Shown here: positions 47,127 to 61,629 of the stretch, one piece after another
Layout of the letters: every line of letters begins with the position of its first letter
Position numbering within the stretch: position 1 is the first letter of the stretch
NCBI RefSeq assembly: GCF_041956535.1
Contig: NW_027192202.1
Location: forward strand, 324,654 to 388,653
Direction: 5' to 3'
Source of the DNA: Calcarisporiella thermophila CBS 279.70
Lineage: Eukaryota; Calcarisporiellomycota
Length of the DNA stretch: 64,000 nt
Position numbers and translations under genes: made by a program
Notes under the pieces: model-generated
What the model was told of the DNA's origin: nothing
What the model saw: only the letters and a program-made list of their open reading frames with translations
Database searches by the model: none

Positions 47127-49994
47127 ATGATACCACGACCGATAAAATCAGGGCTGCTGTCCGTGAAAGAAGATGGTCTGCGTTCATGGATATGGTCCAA
47201 GAGATTTCTCGTGCTCGACAGCGAGGCCCTTCGTATTTATAGGAACGAGGTAAGAATGTGGAGAATTGAGATGCATTTTAAAGGGGCATTTCGTTGTCCT
47301 TGGGCAGTGACGACGATGATGGGCTTGAAGGAGGAGCAAGAGACATAACTGAAATAAAGCATTATTGCTAACACTTGTGTTTGATAGCTCAACTTGAACC
47401 AGATTCTGTCCATCATTCCCCTCCACGAGATAACCAATGTCACACGAACCGACCTTAAGCAGCATGGGCTGGAAGTTGTGTGCCGGGATAAATCGTATTA
47501 TATTTCTTGCGGTAGCGATGACGAACTGTACTCGTGGATGGATGAAATTTACAAGGTGGGTGCTTATTACCTTGATCCCAGCTCCGTCGCCACTAACCGA
47601 AGGTTCATTTTGTTCAACAGTTATCGCCTCTGGGGAATTCTGGCCCAACGCACGTCCAGCATATCGCTCACGTTGGATTTGAGCAGCTCAAGGGCTCTTT
47701 TACCGTAATATTTCTGAACACGATTCTTGATACCCTCCGCTCAACGCACACTTAAATTTTCCAACGTTCTCATAGAATCTACCCGAGGAATGGACTAAGC
47801 TTCTCAAAGGCTCCCATATCACAAAAGAGGACTATGCTAAAAACCCGCAGGCGGTGATGAATGTCCTCGAGTTTTATATGGATCAGCAGCGACGCGACCA
47901 GGAGGAAGGCCTCTTTGACCAAGACTATTCTCATTTTCCAGATCTTCTCACGGAGCCTCAGAGCCCGGCGGCAGTTCCAGCTCCGGCTTCTCTGTCACGG
48001 AGCCCGTCGCCATTACCTCCGGAGACCCCACTGGAAGAACAATTGGGCGACCTGAGACTTTCTCCTAAAAGAAATGGAAACGGATGGTCACCGGGAGGGA
48101 AAACCTCGTCGCCAGAGCACATGGACCTGCCTGGGAATAGAGCTCGGAGAGTTGACGATAACTCGAATCACCTCTCGCCGACACCTGTAATTAATATCCC
48201 CAACACCAATAAATTGCCACGCTCGCAGGTAATGGGTGCGCATCAAGCAATATTGGTTATGGCTATTCATTTTTTTTTTGAAAATTTTAGTCTACGCGGC
48301 ATGCAAATAGAGAAAGAGATACCTCTCGCGAGCGTGATCTCTCGCGGAGCCCCTCCTCTGCTGCCCGTTATGGTACCTCGCAAGATCGCCTCAATCCACC
48401 TGCTTCACTCAATCATCTCCATCCGCAAAAGGGTTGGAATACTAATGTAAGGGATCGTTCTCCTCGCCGAGATCGCTCCCCGCGGCGTGACCCCTCCCCA
48501 CTCCGGGAAGTTTCTTCTCCGCGTCGCGAACGTTCGCCGCGCCCCCGTGAGCAGAGACGACAGCCGAATGGCCATGGGGATATGATGAAAGATCCAAGAG
48601 ATTTGCGAGAGCCAAGGGAGCGTTTGGGTAAAACGCCAGAGAAGATGTACGGGCACGAGGAGGCGACCAAAGCTCCTCCCTTGTCGTCTTCCCACCCAGA
48701 TCCGAGGGAATGGCGGGAAGATCGCAGTAGAGAGAATCACCGCAAACCCAACAATGCAACCCCAAATTTCAAAATCGATGAGCCTCCAAAAACGGCCGTA
48801 TCAAAAGCGAAGAAAATGGAGCAACGCATTAGCACCATGTCAGAAGCACAGATCATGGAAAAACTGCGTATGTTCCTCTCCAAGATAGCATTTTCATTTT
48901 TTGAAAAGAACACTGATGGTGCTTTCCATCCCCCTTTTTTATTTTAGGCTCAGTGGTCTCTAAAGTAGATCCTAACACTATTTATGCAAAAGCTAAGCTT
49001 ATCGGAGAAGGAGCCTCAGGTAAAGTGTACGTCGCAAGACACCTGGTTACGCGCCAAAAGGTCGCCATCAAGGAGATGGATCTGAGCAGTCAACCGCGCA
49101 AGGAATTGATCGTGAACGAGATCTTGGTGATGAAAGAGAGTCAGCACCCGAGTATCGTGAATTATCTTGACTCGTTCCTCATCAACGGCTCCCAATTGTG
49201 GGTGGTCATGGAGTTCATGGAGGGTGGAAGTTTGACGGACGTCATCGAAAAGAATGACTTGTCTGAACAGCAGATTGCCACCGTGTGTCTCGAGGTACGC
49301 GCTCTATCGGTCATCGCTAGGAGTGCCTAATATCCCACTCACATTTTTATTTTTTGGGTTTTCAGACTTGCAAAGGGCTGCGACACCTTCATTCACAAAA
49401 TATTATCCACCGCGATATCAAAAGTGATAACGTGCTCTTAACCGCCCACGGGGAGGTCAAGATCACGGATTTTGGCTTCTGTGCCAAAATCACTGAGCAG
49501 AAGTCCAAGCGTGCCACCATGGTTGGCACTCCGTATTGGAGTAAGTTCTAGCCCTTCTGTTGCTCGTACTTGAGGAGTGATAGTGACGATTATTTCCACG
49601 GTTTAGTGGCCCCCGAGGTCGTCAAGCAAAAGCCATATGGGCCAAAAGTTGACATTTGGTCGCTTGGCATCATGGTCATCGAGATGATTGAGAAGAAGCC
49701 TCCCTACTTAAACGAGGAGCCGCTGAAAGCCCTCTATCTAATCGCGACCAACGGGACACCCACCCTAAAAAATCCACACGCATTGAGCCGGGAGCTGAAG
49801 AGTTTTTTGGCGGTGTGCCTATGCGTGGATGTCCGATCGCGAGCAGGTGCGGCGGAATTATTGGGGGTATGTATAATACGTCAAAAAGGGTTCGAGTCAA
49901 GCGCCCTAACCTCTGGATTGTATAGCATGAATTTTTAAGCAAGGCCGGATCGTTGAGCGCTCTAGCACCGCTTTTAAAATTCAGAAAGCAGTAA
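47127..49994 (+). CDS. CLA4: p21-activated kinase, Cla4-type (PH-CRIB-kinase)
   Basis: Effector of Cdc42/Rac for polarity and cytokinesis. Nine exons (47127-47249, 47388-47555, 47621-47704, 47776-48228, 48291-48867, 48948-49294, 49366-49540, 49607-49866, 49926-49994) give 751 residues. A PH domain (about 1-97: [31 protein letters not shown]) is directly followed by a CRIB motif ([21 protein letters not shown]). A long linker (about 180-440) is rich in RS/SP dipeptides. The Ste20-type kinase domain (about 475-740) has [11 protein letters not shown], catalytic Lys in [23 protein letters not shown], activation-loop [17 protein letters not shown] and [10 protein letters not shown]. The PH-CRIB-kinase order is that of yeast Cla4/Skm1. 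Convergent with the PP6 gene. Confidence 0.95.
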
Positions 49995-50595
49995 TATATA
50001 AATCATTCAATATATCGCTTTTATTTTTTTGCCCTTTTCCTTTCTTGGTAATTTTATTCTACCGGCTGTTTCTTATATTATTTTTTTGCATATCTCTTCA
50101 TTGTTTATTCAATCTCTTTTTATATTCTTTCTCTTTTTCTTTATTTTTATTACAAGAATTGTTAAAAAATAATGTGTTATTATTATCCTTTATCCTCTCC
50201 ATACATTGAATTTCTTTTGTTTTGCCAAGCATAGAAAACAACAACCGAGAGATATATAAACCGAGTATTAAAGGGGGGTTTGATCTAGCAGAGACGTTTA
50301 AATTGAGTGTTTTGAGGCTGGCTTACCCATTACAAAAACATGTATATGTATATAGAAGCGGAAAACTTCAACGTACAAGAGAAGCGAAAAGAAACACACA
50401 CTAAGGAAATAAGGAAAACTAATAACGCGAGGAAATATGAACGAAAAAGAGCATTTGGATGGGAAGTGATAAAAAGGATAGAGAGAAAGAAAAAACAATT
50501 ACAATGGGAACAATGTTTCGACTAAATAAAAAACCTCCTGAATCATACCCCCCTAATATATAGATATTGTAATATTAAGCCCTTCTTTTCTCCCC
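49995..50595. other. Convergent 3' flanks of PAK and PP6 genes
   Basis: T-rich on the PAK side (50020-50160) and A-rich on the PP6 side (50340-50520), as expected for two 3' ends facing each other. No gene seen. Confidence 0.4.
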
Positions 50596-51982
50596 TCACA
50601 AAAAGTACTGCGACCCTCCTATTCTGTTGGGGACCGTACGCTCTTGGTCGGGAACTGCTTGAAAAATCTCGAAATTCTTTTCCGTTACTGTGCCCTCTTC
50701 CGTAAGTCGTAAAATGCTGGCCACGTTGCCACATCGATAGCAGTAGTTTGGGGCAGACCATACAGTCACGAGATTCTCGTCAGGAAACATGAATTTATAC
50801 CCTTCCTGTACTAGCTGATGGGCGCGAGCAATGAGGGTCAGATTATTGACATAGTTGAACTATGAGCGTTGATAATGTTTAATTACAATGCATCTTTCCA
50901 ATCAACACGAAATCCTTCAGTCCATCCGAAAAAAAAAACCGCTTACCTCACTTGTCACTTTCGAGCCAAACAACCAACCAGCACCTCGGGGGCTAACAGC
51001 CCATGTTTCAATATCTTCTGGGTCAGACCACATCAAATCTATAAGCAAAATTGATATACTCTCTTGAGTCCTTATAAAGAAAATGAACCCAACACAAGAA
51101 CTAGGATTATACCACAAAAGGAGCCTTCATGAGGTACTTCTTGGAGCCGATGGATCATCCTAATCTGATCTAGGGTACGGACATCTGGCGAGAGCCCGCC
51201 ATGTACACAGAGAATTCTCCCATCTACCACCTTAAAAAAAATTGGAGAATGAGAAAGTGCACCCAACCTTCTATGGTGAAATGAAAGCGTAATGAACATG
51301 AACTTACTGCCGCAAGAGTCAAGTAATCAAACACTGAACAACAATATTTCCACACATTAGCATTGCCGTATTTTGTTTGACACTCGTCTATTGAGAAAAG
51401 AAAATTCGATAGTTAGACATTGCCAATGAGAAATAGAGAAAAAAGTTGAAGTTCACCATAAAAGCCATACACTTGTGTGATTTGCCTACTCTCGTGGTTT
51501 CCGCGTAACAGTGTTATCTTATCAGGGTATCTGGCCTTTAATGCCATAAGAAGAGAAAAAGTTTCCAAACTGTAGTACCCGCGATCCACAAAGTCGCCCT
51601 AGAATTCAGACATGAAAAATAAGCCAGCAACTCGAGCATCCCCCCCACTAGGGTAAGAGACTTGCCATAAAGATATAATGCGTGTCTGGAGGCTCGCCTC
51701 CTACGCGAAAAAGCTCTAAAAGATCATAGAATTGCCCGTGTATATCTCCACAAACAGTGACTGGCGATTGGACCGGCTGAACATTGGATTCTTCCATCAG
51801 GATCTCTTTGACCTACGTGGTGGTTGCAAAATGGATAGAAGATTAGGGTTGGAACATCTCAGCCGCGAATACCGGCGATCCAGATAGCTCGAGTGTACCA
51901 TCTCACACAATTTTTTTATCTCGGGCTCCGGAAGAAATTCGCATTTCCGCAGAGTCTCTATCCACTCATCTGGACCTCCCAT
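50596..51982 (-). CDS. SIT4: Serine/threonine phosphatase PP6 catalytic subunit (Sit4/Ppe1)
   Basis: PP2A-family metallophosphatase acting in cell cycle and TOR signalling with SAPS-type subunits. Seven exons (51982-51899, 51812-51666, 51598-51457, 51387-51308, 51230-51113, 51038-50947, 50859-50596) give 308 residues (human PP6 is 305). Metal and catalytic motifs [48 protein letters not shown]-like [11 protein letters not shown], and [11 protein letters not shown] are complete, and the C-terminus ends YFL. PP6-type features are [21 protein letters not shown] and YKFMF. The second intron begins with GC (ATG|GCAAGT, 51665) and is the only frame-preserving junction, a GC-AG intron. Confidence 0.96.
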
Positions 51983-52672
51983 GGCGAAGATGTAGAGTAA
52001 TGGTAATGAATAAGCAATATTCGTTGCATAATATGATCATTATTTTCGCGGTTCTCAATTGCTGCGCCTCGAGACATTTTACGCAATTGCTGAGTGGAGG
52101 GGACTGCTTTTTAAGGTCTGCTACAGATAAAAGCATTTATTCCAATATCTGGCTAAATAAAAAATGGATAAAAACAAATATATTAACGATGAGATGGAGT
52201 TGGAAATAAGAATTCCGACTATATGTCCCTCGATGTCAGGTAAACTTGATGCGACTTTTCAGTTGCGGGAAAAAGGAGGCGAAACAAGCGTGGCTTTCTC
52301 TCTAAGAGCATCGTAGTAAAAGAAGCCCTTACCAGTGCACCGGAATTCCAAAACAATCAACCCTCAAGCCATTTCGTGCATGCTGTCGTGCCTCGTTGTA
52401 TTTCGGACGCTGCTCACAGATATTCATAGGTTCCTCCTACACCAACCTGCTCTCTGAGCTACAGCGAAAACTTCGGCTAATATTTCAGCTTGGCCAATAA
52501 ATCTTAGCGGCCGTGCAGATTCACCGTCACAGCCCTATTAAGCCAGAATTTCCCTTCACCCCCTTTTTGCTACTGCAAGGTAGAACGCTCGCGGCAGGAC
52601 AAGGGAGGAAAAAAAGGAGGGCATTCGATCGACTCTTTAATATCTTATCCATATCATCAATAATTCCGCAAT
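51983..52672. other. Divergent promoter region of PP6 and CFEM-like genes
   Basis: 690 bases between divergent start codons, without a recognisable gene. The half near 52500-52620 is more GC rich than the AT-rich left part. Confidence 0.4.
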
Positions 52673-53074
52673 ATGTTTAATATTCTCCTTTTTACCCTGA
52701 CCTTTTTACTCTCGTTCTTCAATCCTGCTTCCTCCTCCTCGTTTGTTCCTGCCCCCATCTCCACTCTTTCCCTCGCCAAACGTCAAGAGTTCCAGAACCA
52801 GACATGCGACCTCTCTCAGTGTATATCTCCCTTCCAGCTCGCCAACAAGTGTATCCTGCCTAAAGCTAATATCACCAATCCGGAGGTGCAAAAGAAAGCC
52901 ACGAATTGTATATGTGAAGAGGTGTCTAAATTGAACGGATTAGGATGTGGAAATTTTCAGATGAACCTTGATGGAATAATGGGTGCTTGTCATAAAAGCT
53001 CCGCTGCTGGGAAGGATGTTAGCCGAATCCTTGTGATGGCCGCATTTGGTTTAACATTATTTTTGTTGGCATAA
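52673..53074 (+). CDS. CFEM-like cysteine-rich GPI-anchored protein
   Basis: Single-exon secreted protein of 133 residues. A signal peptide (about 1-20) and a dibasic KR at 36-37 (possible Kex2 site, SLAKRQEF) precede a small cysteine-rich domain with Cys at 45, 50, 60, 79, 81, 92 and 106; the order with CxC in TNCICEEV and a CDLSQC start resembles the fungal CFEM fold, though that family normally has eight cysteines and only seven are here. The C-terminus (SRILVMAAFGLTLFLLA) after a Ser/Ala/Gly stretch fits GPI attachment. CFEM proteins work in haem/iron capture, wall structure or host interaction. The function is not fixed by sequence. Confidence 0.78.
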   Translation: MFNILLFTLTFLLSFFNPASSSSFVPAPISTLSLAKRQEFQNQTCDLSQCISPFQLANKCILPKANITNPEVQKKATNCICEEVSKLNGLGCGNFQMNLDGIMGACHKSSAAGKDVSRILVMAAFGLTLFLLA

Positions 53075-53426
53075 CAGACACTTTTTTTAATCGTCTTAAT
53101 TCCCCCTTTCTTTAATTTATTCTGTAATTCTTCGCTTTTCTCCGCATCACTTTTGTAATGGCCCTATCCTCTAATACCGAATGAATCTCTCCTTTCCTAT
53201 TTCCATATGCCCGTACTCATAGTCGGATAACTTAAATTTAAAGGGACCAAATAAATTTATCCGATCTATTGGAACTAAAATGAAAATGAATAGTGTCAAT
53301 AGGGTAGAGCAATAACCATGGAAATTCTATCCATTGAACTAGACTATTTAAATGTTCAATAGTGAGATGGTTGAATGCATGCTCTTCATGCCAGGTATTC
53401 GGTTTCCATTAAACTTATGAGTGTGT
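53075..53426. other. CFEM gene 3' flank
   Basis: AT-rich sequence downstream of the CFEM-like gene. No gene seen. Confidence 0.35.
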
Positions 53427-53764
53427 TCAGGTCAGGATAATACATTTCCAAGGTATATTTCCAAGGTTAATGTAGGTCTCGGTGAGATTTCCATGATTCT
53501 TGTTATGAGAATCTCCACCATTTCGATCGAGTACAAAGTGCAAAGCTACATCCGCCCATTCAATAGCGAGCTCTGATGGCGAAGAGGCGAAGAGTTTCAA
53601 TAGCGCCAGTTGATTTATCGCGTCAAGGCTGAAGTCATCGGGAGCGATATTGGAAATAGTGACCAAATTGGGTGTAGACTAGGCAGCATCGGTTCCGGTT
53701 TGGTCTAGCACAGGCAACAACGAACAAGGATTCGACCAAATCCATCGATCACAGGGTAGTTTTG
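53427..53764 (-). pseudogene. Possible gene remnant or orphan exons
   Basis: Two coding-like pieces follow each other on the minus strand: an acceptor at 53765 opens QNYPVIDGFGRIL, and after a possible short intron a second piece at 53690-53427 reads STPNLVTISNIAPDDF onwards for about 85 residues with amphipathic helix-like composition (ALLKLFASSPSELAIEWADV) until a stop at 53427. No start codon or upstream exon can be assigned, and no family is recognised. It could be a decayed copy, or a C-terminal exon set used by the neighbouring gene. Weak evidence. Confidence 0.3.
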
Positions 53765-53820
53765 CTGCAAATAAAACGAGCGTTTTCTATTTTGTTCAAA
53801 AATTCTTTACAAAAAAAAGT

Positions 53821-55058
53821 TCAATTTGATGCGCGTTCCTCTAAAGAAATTTTGTTCTGCTTTTCTAAACGCTCCCTTTCCAACAATTGATCAATATCAC
53901 CAATGCTCCACTGCCAATTCATAGCAGGTTCGTTGTCCTCCGATTGGGAACGCCCTTCAACCATACGATCAGCAGGTTCAAAATAAGGGGTCTCGAAACT
54001 GACTAATACGGTCCGTCGCGATTGCTCTCGAATAATGTCCTTTTCAGCGAGCATCAAACGATACAACACATCCGCATCCACCTCCACATCCACCTTGAAA
54101 TGTACCCCATCAAGCAGACACTTTGCAACTTGGTTTCGCACGGCCGTGTACGACTCGTTTTCGTCGTGCACCTTGCGGATCCCTAGTCGCAGTGTGTGCC
54201 ACTCGATTATGTTGAACTCGCGGGGATTCGAGAATGCGCGCGGCGGGCCAAGTGTCACCCATATATCACGAATGTATGCGTCATAGATGGCTGGGATATC
54301 AATCACAGCCCGCGCGTTTGCCTCGTGTAGTCGGTTAATCTCCTTGGTAAACCGGTTGTATAAATCGGAAGTCATCATTTGCTCCATTTGGGATGTGTTG
54401 TTTTCTGTGATAGCGCGACACAAACGCCGGAACGCCATTCCAGCTAAATTATGAAAATGACAGAAAAGACCCCAGAAATGCTGTTAGTCACTGTGGTCCA
54501 GAGCATATGTCTAGGGGCATTCGGTAGTTATGAAGGAGTGCAACCTACTTCCAAGTAAGAATTCGTCTGGGAAATAACCGGTTCGAGTATTTATTTTGAG
54601 CATACGCATTCCCAGCATGCGGACTATCGCGCTATGAACAAACTGTGGCAGAATATTCAAGAATCCAAGTTGAGGTGGGGTTCCAGGGTAGGGATATTCG
54701 GGTATCCTAGGTGCTTTCGTACCATAGAGCCAGGCTGTGCAGTTACGAAACAATTGCAAATAAAGGATAATGTTAAGAAAAATGATTGAAACTGTTAATG
54801 TGGGAAATAAATTGATCGCTTACGAAACTCGAGAATTTTCGTTACATCTTGCTGTGAAATCGGAGTACTTTCTGCTGAACTATGATCGGGGATAGGATCG
54901 TTGGCTGGTGTGGGAGTGGGATTGGGATTTGGCTGTTGTGATGCGTCCTGTGAGTAGTATCTTGGATGAAGCTGATATGCAGATCGCAAAGATAGACGCG
55001 AAAAGTTTGGATGGCCCAAATGGAATGCACGAATTCGCAAGAGACGAGAAGTTGACAT
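53821..55058 (-). CDS. Putative mitochondrial Tim44/mL45-like (Mba1-type) protein
   Basis: Three exons (55058-54824, 54734-54549, 54443-53821) join in phase to 347 residues. The N-terminus MSTSRLLRIRAFHLGHPNFSRLS is basic and lacks acidic residues, a typical mitochondrial presequence. A Pro/Asn-rich low-complexity linker follows. The C-terminal half (about 140-320) has the look of a Tim44-like/mL45/Mba1 domain: TGYFPDEFLLG, FRRLCRAITENNTSQMEQMMTSDLYNRF, then alternating strands (VHFKVDVEVDADVLYRL, RRTVLVSFETPYFEP) and a Trp pair WQWSIGDID near the end. If correct, it would sit at the inner membrane and help mitoribosome-bound protein insertion. The acceptor of exon 2 is the only usable one but not strong. 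Confidence 0.55.
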
Positions 55059-56437
55059 TTCTTTTATTTTATATACGTTATCAATCAAAGTGAGTGAAAA
55101 ATTAATAAGAGATCCTTCGCGATCATATTTTGCAATATTTAGGGATTTCAAGCATAAAATTGGACGACTCGTATGATTTGGTGAAATGATTGGCCGTGAA
55201 TTGGCAATTCTGCGGGCGATAATATAGCCCGACAGAGAGGACAACCTCGGCCCTGGACTCGACAAAGGCGCCAAAAAACAGAATATGTAGCCACGGTTAG
55301 CACTGGACTCCAGAGCAGAGACGTGGTTCCCAAAGATTAGAGGTGGTCTCCAGCGCAAGTAATGAGCAACTTCAAAAGTTTTGATTGTGTTAGTGATGAC
55401 GAAACTCGCATCAAGTCTCAACTGTTTTATCATGTTTTTATTCTTTTTAATCTAATGCATCCCATATCTAACAACGATTATTCACACCGTAAGACACACT
55501 CAGTTTATAAGGTGGACCAATATAGACTCAGCCAGTATAGCCACATATGAATATATATATTTATATTTAAACCGTTCAGAGTAGAAAAGGACAAAACCCT
55601 TTTCGAAATAAGCATCGAGACTTGGCATTGCATTGTAATTTTTCGTGCCTCTGTGTACATATGAATACATATTCCAAAAAATAAAATGCAACTGATCAAG
55701 CAAGCATCCTTCATTTCTATGATTAATTTCAGTAGCGTATTTTTCGTCGATATAGCTACAAAAGCTTGCCTAGCTGGTATAAACAGGAAGAGACTTTTTC
55801 TATCTCTCCAGTTACATTGGATGATTAGTAAACATAATTACAATCAGGCACAGGTATCTCTGTTTCCGATTCTCAGGTAAGCTCACACTATGGTTTATTA
55901 TCAACTGAAAGTTTCCTATCTCTTACGTATTCCTGCCTGATTTCAACTAAGTTATTCAGCACTCAGCATTTAATTTATCAGTGGTCATTTACCTGTTGTA
56001 GGGCATGGATCTCAGCCATCAGACAAGACCAGCGTACTTGGACGAAACAGAATGGATATTCTCAAAATGGCTCTCCTAAGAATCAGGACATGAATAACCA
56101 TCCAAATTGCTAGGTTGGTGGGAAGAGTTGCGTTTGGAGACGTTCAGAGATAGCTAAACATTAGCTTCAAAATTATTCAAGCACCCTAATGCAAATCCCT
56201 AGAGTTGCGCATGATTATATGGCTATCCTACCGTTGAAATTCTATAGGTGCGGTAATTGTGGATCAGAAGTGAGTTGAGGGTGGTTGACTTTTTTCATGC
56301 TCTCCGAATACTGCTTCTAAACTTCTAATTTTAATTTCACGAGTTAAATTCAGGCTTCCTCTCTAGTTTCTTGTTCTCTTTGGATGAGGTATATATGAGG
56401 GAGAAAGGCGATTCACTTCTCCTCCACAAATAACGCC
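55059..56437. other. 1.4-kb AT-rich intergenic region
   Basis: Divergent promoter region between two genes. No gene supported. A TATATA element at about 56388-56395, some 45 bases before the ATG at 56438, is a candidate TATA box for the MIT-domain gene. Confidence 0.4.
56388..56396 (+). promoter_or_regulatory. Candidate TATA box of the MIT-domain gene
   Basis: GTATATATG lies about 45 bases upstream of the start codon at 56438, in AT-rich context; spacing would give a leader of some 15-20 bases. Confidence 0.35.
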
Positions 56438-57492
56438 ATGCGCCTGCCACTCTCCGCTAAATCTACCCGTCTCGTGACGGACTCTCTCTCTTGGCTTGCC
56501 ACATTAAACCGAGATTCTGCTCAATCCCCCTACTTGCACACATCCTTCAGTCGCTCGATGGATACGCTGTCAGAAATTCATGGTGAAGATCGTGGAGAAC
56601 CCTCTAAAATTCATGGCTCTCAATCCCAAGTAGGCTCGAGCGATGCGGAAAAACTACATCCCTCCAAGTGGAAGCGGCTGCGAAGCCAAAGCGAAACACA
56701 AAAGGCATTCGAAATGAAGAGAGTAGGGAAAACGGGAAAAAAACCGGCCCGACTCCAACATCACGCTATCGACCAGGCCATCACTTGTACAGCTATGGCA
56801 CTTGAGGTCGATAACGAGGGAAACGAAGAGTTGGCTCTCAATTTATATTTTACAGGATTAGAGCTGCTCCTGGGGGCTTTGTCGAGTAAATATTTGCAAA
56901 CTAAAATCATGCACCTTAATGATGTTCTAATCCTTCAACTTTAGTCGAATCGGATGCGAGAGGAAAAGAAGAGCTGCAAAAGCGATTGACAGAATGGATG
57001 GGGTCCCGAGGGATGAAAGTGGCTACGCCCCGTCCAGAATATAATCGGGAAGGCTATTGGGTTTTTCTGAATGCAGAGTCGATCTTCGGGAGCCTGTTTG
57101 AACTGTTGGTGTGGGGCCTCAACTCCCTTAGGAACAGCCCGCTGTCATGTGGGTTGAAATGCCTTTTCTTTTAATGTTTGGGGCCTTTCTCTAAAAATTC
57201 TATCCTATTTTTTCTTGTATTAGATATCGCGCACTTGATGCTCATCCATTTTCTTCAGCTAATGTGTCAGATTGAGGCACGATATCAGGTCCGGGATATG
57301 CTCATGCAGCTTGTGTTGGGGTGGATTAGTTGGGCTGTGGAGATGGAAAAGCGCCATGGGATTGTTCAAAAAGGTATTGACGTAGCTTGCACTGCATTTG
57401 CTGCCATTGTCATGTATAGCGCGTCGGTGTTCGAGACATATGCAGCTGTGGAGAAGGAGCAAAGAGGGAAACTAGAAAAGATTCAGAACTAA
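56438..57492 (+). CDS. MIT-domain protein of unknown function
   Basis: Three exons (56438-56885, 56945-57148, 57224-57492) give 306 residues. Residues about 105-150 (HHAIDQAITCTAMALEVDNEGNEE then LALNLYFTGLELLLGAL) have the MIT (microtubule-interacting and trafficking) three-helix pattern, with the D-x-x-G turn and the AlxLYxxgLexLL third helix. MIT domains bind ESCRT-III tails. The N-terminus is Ser/Arg rich and basic (SKWKRLRSQSETQK), and the C-terminal region is helical with Trp/Leu-rich stretches (IAHLMLIHFLQLMCQIEARY, LVLGWISWAVEME), possibly oligomerising. No spastin/Vps4 ATPase domain follows, so it is neither of these. Convergent with MCM6. Confidence 0.72.
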
Positions 57493-57975
57493 ATAGGATT
57501 TCACTTCCGAAATATAGCCACCGATTTTATTTTTACGCATGCTTCTTTTAATATGTAACCTTACATTGACTGCTGATCACTGCAATACAGGCTTTTTTTT
57601 TTTTTGCTTTATAGTTTTCTCGCCTATTCTATTTTTACGCTTTTTGACCTATTACACTTTTATACGAAAGGGAATTTTCTATATCATATTTATTTTGAAG
57701 GTATTTTTTTTTTTAAATTTTTTTATTACATCTCTGTATCGGCATACTTTTTCCTCTTTTTCTTTATACGCAGCCTACACCTATTACGTCTCAAACTTGT
57801 AGCTTTATAATAGATATGCTCTTTTGCTAGAGTCTAAACATGCATAAACTAGGATCGGTTGTAGGGATCCCTTTTTTGTGGCTACCTTTCTTCTTATTCA
57901 AACAAAAAATATACTATTAACATACTAAAGAGTTACTATCTAAACACAAGAGTGACCGCATTAATATAGCCGCGC
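57493..57975. other. Convergent 3' flanks of MIT gene and MCM6
   Basis: Very T-rich on the plus strand (57540-57760), fitting 3' regions. No gene seen. Confidence 0.4.
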
Positions 57976-61413
<3,438 letters not shown>

Positions 61414-61629
61414 CGCTATCGTAGAGATCTTTTTTTAAAAAAAAAATAAACGCGTTTGTGACGCGTTGCATTTAATTTTTTTATATTTAGTATGGCGCAG
61501 CCATATTATCGTGTTTTTGAGATCGCTGATTCCAATCGAATGCAAATTATATGGTATTCAGTAATCCATTGTATTAATTTATATGAGGCTGTCAATATAT
61601 ATAGTTAAAAGTATGCATACATATACACT
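61414..61629. promoter_or_regulatory. MCM6 upstream region
   Basis: AT-rich region directly upstream of MCM6 (minus strand), including ACGCGT-containing sequence near 61451-61465 (AACGCGTTTGTGACGCGTT). ACGCGT is the MCB/MBF cell-cycle box of fungi and two copies occur within 16 bases, appropriate for an S-phase gene. Assignment is by motif and context. Confidence 0.55.

Noticed and set aside
54734-54823. TTCTTAAC branch-like motif suggesting a U12 intron in the mitochondrial protein gene
   Set aside because: The 5' splice site is a standard GTAAGC, so the intron is U2-type and the motif is likely chance.
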